NCBI GenBank assembly: GCA_007570785.1
Contig: ML662465.1
Coordinates: 4,723,902 to 4,787,901 of the forward strand
DNA: 64,000 nucleotides
Direction: 5' to 3'
Source: Antilocapra americana
Taxonomy: Eukaryota; Chordata; Mammalia; Artiodactyla; Antilocapridae
Part shown: positions 57,885 through 64,000 of the stretch, piece by piece
Position numbering within the stretch: the first letter of the stretch is position 1
Layout: the number at the start of each line of letters is the position of its first letter
Translations under genes and position numbers: made by a program
The notes under the pieces: model-generated
Told to the model about the DNA's origin: nothing
What the model saw: only the letters and a program-made list of their open reading frames with translations
Databases searched by the model: none

Positions 57885-58690
57885 ATCCTGTCCATGCGTC
57901 GAGCACCTCTCACCTGGACCAGCATCCTACCCCTGTCCCCAGAACAGTCAGATCAAGCTATTTCTCGGCCCATCTTATTTGGAGTAAAAGCCAAAGATCC
58001 TACAGCGGCCTGTGCCACCTGCTCCTCCCATGGCCTCTCTGATCTCATCTCCGTTTACTCTCTCCCTTGCCCACTCAGCTCAGCCCCCCGGACTCTCTGC
58101 TCTTTCCTAAACGCGCCAGGCAAGCTCCTGCCTCAGGGCCTCTGCACCTGTTAACACTAGCAAACCACTTTCACCCCCCAGATATACACATGGCTCACTC
58201 CCTCCCTCACCCTCTTCCCATCTTTGCTGAAATGAATCTTTCTCAGTGAGACTTTCCAACAACCCTATTTAAAACCGACCTCTCAGGGACTTCCCTGATG
58301 GTCCAGTGGTTAGGGATTCACTTTGGAATGCAGGGGATGAGGGTTTGATCCCAGGTCAGGGAACTAAGATCCCATACATCTCGAGCAACTGAGGAGCCCA
58401 CACACTGCAACTTCTGAGCCCCTAATGCCACAACGAAGACACAATGCAGTCAAATAAGTAAATGGAGAAACTATAAAACTGACCTCTCTGTGACCCAGCT
58501 CTCCAAGTTATCCCTCCATAACGCTTATCAACTGCTAACAAACATACCCACTGATTCCTATGTTTATCATTCGCCCGCTCCCTCTAGAAGATAAGTTCCA
58601 CAAGGGCAGAGATTTTTATTATTTTTACTGTTGTGTCTCTATGACCTAGAAGAACACTTAACCTCAATGAACAGGTGCTGAATGGATGAT
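57885..58690 (+). repeat. L2 3' end split by a CHR SINE
   Basis: Left part: ctgtgccacctgctcctcc, gcctcagggcctctgcacc. Right part after 58475: ttccacaagggcagagatt, gtctctatgacctagaaga and gaacaggtgctgaatgg. Confidence 0.8.
58285..58474 (+). mobile_element. CHR-type SINE with target-site duplication
   Basis: It opens gggacttccctgatggtcc and ends in an A-rich tail. The flanks aaaaccgacctctc (58271-58284) and aaaactgacctctc (58475-58488) are a 14-nt duplication with one mismatch. Confidence 0.92.
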
Positions 58691-58984
58691 CCAGAACACT
58701 CCCACTAGAGGACAGAACCAGAACACACTGCTTCTCAACCCACTGCCCCACGACACACCCAGCCACCTACTCCACCCTTCATCCACAAACCGGCATCTCC
58801 CACCCACCACACACTGACCCACGACTCCCTGCCAGGCATCCCAAGCCACATGCCAAGAACATTCTGTACTAAAGCCTATATACCCCTTCAGCACAGGCTT
58901 CACCACGCTACACGGCACACCAATTACAACAGGATCTACTAGTCAACTCACTGGCTGATGGTGCCCCACAGAACCATGACCTAG

Positions 58985-59150
58985 CCCTTGATATGCCATG
59001 GTCCAGCGGCAGTATCTCATCTGGGAGCATCATGGAAATGCAGCATCTCAGGCCCTGTTGTAGACTGGCTGAATCAGAATCCACATTTTAACCACATGTC
59101 CAACAGACTCACATGAGCGTTTAACAAGCTCTGCCAGGCTACATCATGGC
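58985..59150 (+). repeat. MER5-type hAT DNA transposon fragment
   Basis: tctgggagcatcatggaaa, gctgaatcagaatccacat and catgagcgtttaacaagc match the MER5A order. Confidence 0.65.
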
Positions 59151-59449
59151 GCCTGTACCACTGGCTGGGCAATAACAGGCTGTGGGAGCCCTCCCCATCC
59201 AAAGTGCAACAATTCATGCTTTGCATCATCAGATCTTTCATCACACAATGAAATGATGCTATGACAGATACAATTCAGCACCCAAATTATAGCCCTTTAT
59301 AAATAGGGTAACTTACACAACAACCAATTTATTTGAGCTTTGCTGCTGGACATGAGAGATAAACCCCCTCTGTGTTCTAATAAATATCCCTAAAGAATCC
59401 AGTATGTTCCTCAACACAGAGCACTGCAGCATCTTATCTGACAGCCTTT

Positions 59450-60090
59450 CATTGAATCACTCATTTATTCAGTAAAAATTATTAAGCACCCGTTGTGTGC
59501 TCAACCTTATGCTAAGCACTGGGATCCAACACTGAAAAAGACAGTCTTTTAGTCTCGCCAGAAAGACAGACCTTACACTGAACAATTACGACGAAGTGTG
59601 ATGAGTTTGTTGATAGGACTTTAGCAGATGATCCTTACTCGGCAACTGACAAGAGCTTCTCTGAGTGGGTGACGGTTTACTGATCTGATGAGGAGGAAGG
59701 AGGAAGGTACCAGGAGGGTTAGGGAGGGAGGGAGCATGGGACGGCTCCGGGGTTCCCAGGTGGCTGGCGCTGCATGGGCAGAGCCAGGAAGGAAAGGAAG
59801 GCACTTCGAGTTTGAGGAGCTGAACGACACTCAGCAATGCCAGTTCTTGAAGTCAGGAGCCTGAGGAGGCAGTACAGGCTGGTTCGAGGAAGACCCTAAA
59901 AGCCATATATGCTGAGGAACAATAGACATTATCCCAGGGGCAGGCAGAGAGCCACTGGTGGAGCGGGGTCGGAGGGGAGTCGGCGGCGGGGGGGGTGGGG
60001 GTGGGGGGAGGGGGTGCGGGGGAGGGCGGAGGCGGAGATTTAAGCAAGAGAATGACACAATCAGATGCACGTTAAAAAAATTACTCTTGT
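59450..60090 (+). repeat. L2-type LINE fragment with internal G-rich tract
   Basis: cgttgtgtgctcaaccttatg, agcactgggatccaacac at the left and ttaagcaagagaatgacac at the right are L2 phrases. A purine-rich expansion separates them. Confidence 0.55.
59985..60036 (+). repeat. G-rich simple repeat, quadruplex-prone
   Basis: More than four G runs of 3-8 are separated by 1-2 bases within about 50 nt. It lies on the strand opposite PRKCB, so the transcript would carry the C-rich version. Confidence 0.85.
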
Positions 60091-60536
60091 ACCCTGAAAC
60101 AATACACAAAGCCAGTGTATTTCAGTAGTTTCCAATGATACTATGTGAACAGCTCTTGCCACAATAAAAGATGCACTGAGAACGACTTTAAAAATCCATT
60201 TAAAATTATTTTAATGAACCTCCAATAATAGCACCCTTCACTGGTGTTTGAATATAATCCTCTGTTATTGCCCCGTGGTTTTTCTTTCTCTTGCTGCACT
60301 CTATTTAATAGCCTGCATGAGTCAGGAGCACTGACAGATACATGCACGCCTTTCAATATTCTGAGAGGCACATGGAACTCTGCACACACTCACCATGGCC
60401 TTTCAGAAAGTGTGCGGAAAGGGAAAATGTGAAATCCTCAGGTGGGGGATGGGGGTGTTAGGGCTGGCAACTGCTATATGAAAGGCATATACCCAAGTCG
60501 AATTGAATGAGTGGGTGGTGTATACATTGTTCTGTG

Positions 60537-60863
60537 TTGTAATTAGTCGCTCAGACATGTCTGACTCTTTGTGACCCCATGGACTGTAGCCCACCAGGCT
60601 CCTCTGTCCATGGGGATTCTCCAGGCAAGAATACTGGAGTGGGTTGCCATGTCCTCCTCCAGAGAATCTTCCCAACCCAGGGATCGAACCCAGGTCTCCT
60701 GCATTGCAGGTCAATTCTTTACGGTCTGAGCCACCAGGGAAGCCCAAGAATACTAGAGTGGGAAGCCCATCCTTTCTCCAGGGGATCTTCCTGACCCAGG
60801 AATCGAACTGGGGTCTCCTATATTTCAGGCAGATTCTTTACCAGCTGAGTTACCAGGGAAGTC
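60537..60863 (-). mobile_element. Dimeric Bov-tA/ART2A-type SINE, minus orientation
   Basis: Plus strand shows a complete reversed unit (ctgactctttgtgacccc to gagccaccagggaagccc, ending about 60745) followed by a second partial unit that ends gctgagttaccagggaagtc. Confidence 0.88.
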
Positions 60864-61814
60864 CAGTGTATACATTATTATGTTGATCTTGAATTTACCC
60901 TAGGAATTAGAAATTCTTTATTCAGTGTCTCCTCCCCTTAAAGGTGACGGTAGAACATCTTGAAGTCTACAGCCCAGTCCAGTCACTGTACTCCGAAGGT
61001 CGCTATTAAACCACACAAACATTTCAAGACCTTGGCTGGTTGAAAACCATATCCAGTACAGAACATTTGCAGGATCCTACGGATCATCACTAGCTGTTGT
61101 AACCATTTTGTGTTATCAATGATAAGAATAGCTCATTTTTCCTGAGCACCCTCTGTGGGCCAGGGTAAATATTCAAAGTATTTAACCAGCCAAAGTGGAC
61201 TCTGGTTGTAAGTAACCAGTACTTATGGGACCCGGCTAAACGTCAACCAGACTCTGCGAAATCACTACCCTAGAGGTTATAAACTGACAGCCACATATGG
61301 TTCATGGGTGTTTTATTTGACTTGTGTTTAATTTTTAAAATGTTGTGGCTGATATGTTTTTTAAAATTGTGAGATTTCATACAAAAATCCTGAGGAGGAT
61401 GGAGCGGTGCAGAGCCTGCATCCCACATAGGACCAACCTGGCTGGCCCCATGCCTGCCTCATAGAAGGTCCCCAGGGAAAGATCACTCTTACTTTCATGA
61501 ACAATATAAAAAGAAAATGGTAATTAGTGATGTTCCACAGGACTGGTCAGTTGGAGATGAACACCCACCTGTTGAGTGTTGCGACCCACCAGCTCCCTGT
61601 CTGCCCCTCTTTAAACCACTCCCATCTCCCTCACTGACATTACCTGCTTGGCCTCTGTAGCCATCTGAGTCTGTGACCTGTTCCTGGAAGGCGCGTCTCC
61701 TCACTCAGACTGCGTAAAAACCATTGTCTTCCCCTTAAAGAGACTCCTCTCCCTGCCACGTTCCTTTGGCCTCTGTCTAGCTTCCCTGCAAGAGCTTTGG
61801 ACCATGAACTCCAC

Positions 61815-61980
61815 AGCAGTGAGTCCCAGCCTGGAGCGTTTATCAGATTCACCTTGAAAGTCCCATGGCAAGGTTTCTGATTCAGGAGGTCTGGGGTAGG
61901 AGCCTGAGAATTCCATTCCTAAAGTTCCCAGGTGATACTGCTGGTCTGGGGACCACCCTTTGAAAACCACTGCTCTCCAA
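61815..61980 (-). repeat. MER5A-type hAT DNA transposon
   Basis: ttctgattcaggaggtctgg, cccaggtgatactgctgg and tttgaaaaccactgct give a nearly full MER5A. Confidence 0.8.
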
Positions 61981-62364
61981 GTAAGGAATGAACCTCAAAC
62001 GTCAGTGGCTCAATTCTGGTGGGGATGGGGGCATATACATCTCTCCTCTAGCCAAGTGGAGAGAGGTTGATCTGCATACTGAGACCTCACGAATAGCCCT
62101 GCAAAACTCGAATAGGGTGAGTGTGCCCCCTCAAGTACCCCATTTCCTGACTGGAGAACCCACTCTTGTCTTTCAGATTGCTTTTTTATCTTTTCTTATA
62201 TATAATACAAATGATGATACTGCCTATGACATGCAGGTGTACACACGAACCCCAAGTGCACACATGGACATTATCTTAGGGACTAGCACCGCTCTGTGCC
62301 CCTTCAAAGACCCTGCACCTGAGACACTGACAAACACGTGACATGTCGCTAACAAAAATCGTCA

Positions 62365-62525
62365 TCGGCTCCCCCTGAGTGCCTACTGTGTACCGGTCAT
62401 GTACGGAGTGCTTTGTGCATCATGACCCTCCCCTGATGGAGAAACTGTTGTCATCCCTGTATTACAGATGATGCAACAGAGGAGCAGAGAGGGGAAACGA
62501 CTTGTTCAAGTCCTCCAGGTATAAA
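62365..62525 (+). repeat. MIR SINE
   Basis: gcctactgtgtaccggtc, gtattacagatgatgcaac and gacttgttcaagtcctcc. Confidence 0.75.
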
Positions 62526-62999
62526 ACAATCAAGAGATGGTTTATTGGACCCACTGTATTCATGAGGGTCAGACACGATCAGGAATACTGTGCTCAACCC
62601 TGTGTCGGCATTTCAAGATGGATGTTGCTAATCTGGAGAACAACAGATGATGTCATATGGGACATGCTTATAGGTGGAGATGGGGCGTGTTTAGCCCAGT
62701 AATTGCAGATTTCCAGAGTATCAGAGAAAGAGGCTCTGGTTGACAGAACAGGACTCAGTGATGGAAATTCTGATGAGGCTGATTTGGTATCACTGGCAAC
62801 AATCGGATGGACCACAATGTGGAACTCACTGCCTCTAAAGAACCCCATGACTGAATACCAGGAATTGTCCAGAGAGAAACAGGACTCATCAGGGATTCTC
62901 CGAATCTAATCATTTGGGGTGTGCAGGGCTGGGAGATGTGAGAAGCACCTGGGAGGCTTTCTTAAACTACATGTCCTTTGCCCCGGGGCATCCTGGTAG

Positions 63000-63150
63000 T
63001 GCCTCTAATGGAGTCAGACTCTGAATCCTCACGTCCTCTCACATTGGCTGAATGAACTTGGACAGAGCACTCAACTTTTATTAGCTTCTATTTCCTCTTC
63101 CATGACATGGAATAATAGCACCTGCGTAATATTTTGTTTTGAGGATTTGC
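63000..63150 (+). repeat. MIR SINE
   Basis: ggagtcagactctgaatcc, gaacttggacagagcactc and ggaataatagcacctgcg. Confidence 0.7.
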
Positions 63151-64000
63151 TCAGATGCTATGTGTGAACTGCTTAATATGGCCAGGTAAGTGGTCATGAA
63201 ATTGATAATAATAATATCAAAACAAGCACCACTTTCACTATCATTTTTCACATCTGAGAGCTTCATGACTTCTGGTTTCTATGACAAAGTTTATGTTCAG
63301 CCTTACTACTTTTCAGCCTCAGCCAGCAGTTACAACCCATAATGAAGTCACCAGGTCTCCCCTGTACTTTAACAAAGAAATATCCTTCTGGTAGAATCAC
63401 AGTCCTGATTAATCCAGGAGAAAACTCCTCCTCCCTGCCGAGTCCTTGGGGACAGAAGCGCTCCCACATGCACACGACCTTGGGAAATGTGAGACTTTCA
63501 CTCTTACAACAATTCCCCGAGAGCCATATCCACACCCAGAGCCTCCGGGAGGGCTTTACGAGTACGCCAGCTTCTGCTTCATTCTGGTGTGCCTTGGGTG
63601 GGAGCTGGCTGGGGATTCTGTCTTCTTTACTGACTCAGATGGAGTGTATATTTCAGAATTAAATTTAAATACTGTTGAGATAAACAACATGACCTTTTCA
63701 ATGTCAGTTTGAAGAGAAAATGACACAGTCAAACCAAGGAAAGACCGAGGGCAAAATTAGATTCTTTATCACAGTCCAAAAATGGATCTGAACTCGGCTC
63801 ACCCAAAAACCATTCCCCCAAAGCTGCCAGCTCAGACGGTTACAATAATTGAATCAATAAAACAAAAACACAACATCCATGGTCTTTCCCGCATATATCG
63901 AGGCTGTGCAGACGGAAATCTCCATTTCTGTACCCAGTGCCTTTGAGTATCAGTATGAGCACTTACAGACATGTTCATCGAGGTCCACCCCTCGGACCAA

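Larger units (their letters stand above)
43426..64000 (-). other. PRKCB: PRKCB intron upstream of the beta-II exon (gene body, continues past the window)
   Basis: This is inferred to be intron because the beta-II exon requires an upstream exon encoding the end of the kinase domain, and none is visible up to 64000. I looked on the minus strand for the HAFFRYIDW/KPKA region and did not find it. The interval carries many MIR and L2 remnants and fewer young Bov SINEs than the intergenic side. Stretches with nothing I can name: 43500-44330, 45050-45400, 46300-46950, 48110-48515, 49215-49825, 52585-52930, 55230-55790, 55960-56820, 60870-61260 and 63150-64000. Confidence 0.7.

Noticed and set aside
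60000..64000. Last common PRKCB kinase exon
   Set aside because: I searched the minus strand for the end of the kinase domain and found nothing convincing; it probably lies beyond the window.
1..64000. CRISPR arrays, prophage, toxin or defence systems
   Set aside because: No regularly spaced repeats, no bacterial-style gene packing and no such proteins; direct repeats present are SINEs, LINEs and microsatellites of a ruminant genome.

Overview
The window is nuclear DNA of a ruminant, most likely a bovid. The clearest signature is its repeats: BovB (RTE-type) LINE fragments, Bov-tA/BOV-A2/ART2A SINEs, cetartiodactyl CHR-type tRNA-Glu SINEs and bovine-type L1 3' ends. Older mammalian repeats (L2, MIR, MLT1 LTRs, MER2, MER5, MER1-like) form the background. 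There are no operons, bacterial genes, CRISPR arrays or recognisable RNA genes.

One protein-coding gene is supported: the 3' end of PRKCB (protein kinase C beta) on the minus strand. Reading along the gene, from high to low coordinates, the window holds about 20 kb of intron (64000 to 43399), the beta-II-specific C-terminal exon (stop at 43240, coding start 43398), about 5.8 kb of intron or long 3' UTR, the beta-I-specific C-terminal exon (37383 to 37231), and its 3' UTR running to a likely poly(A) site near 36735. Each exon encodes an alternative PKC tail with its own turn motif, hydrophobic motif and stop codon. Either exon can follow the same upstream exon because both begin in phase 0. 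The last common kinase exon was not found and presumably lies beyond position 64000.

Positions 1 to about 36700 lie downstream of PRKCB and read as intergenic. In human the next gene in this direction is CACNG3, but I found no exon of it here. This part is dense in retrotransposons, with two long 5'-truncated BovB copies carrying decayed reverse-transcriptase frames (2272-3741 and 15974-17734), a shorter third (30028-30930) and several nested insertions. The PRKCB intron (43.4-64 kb) is poorer in young repeats, and contains L2, MIR and MER5 remnants, scattered SINEs, an LTR-like segment near 51.2-51.9 kb and a G-rich tract near 60.0 kb.

I did not find a new biological system. The best items for follow-up are the PRKCB tail-exon switch and its splice and poly(A) signals, an unexplained 131-codon open frame at 57415-57807, a local duplication at 18.9/19.3 kb, and several nested insertions that give relative ages. 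Repeat names are from recognition by eye and family-level calls should be confirmed with RepeatMasker.
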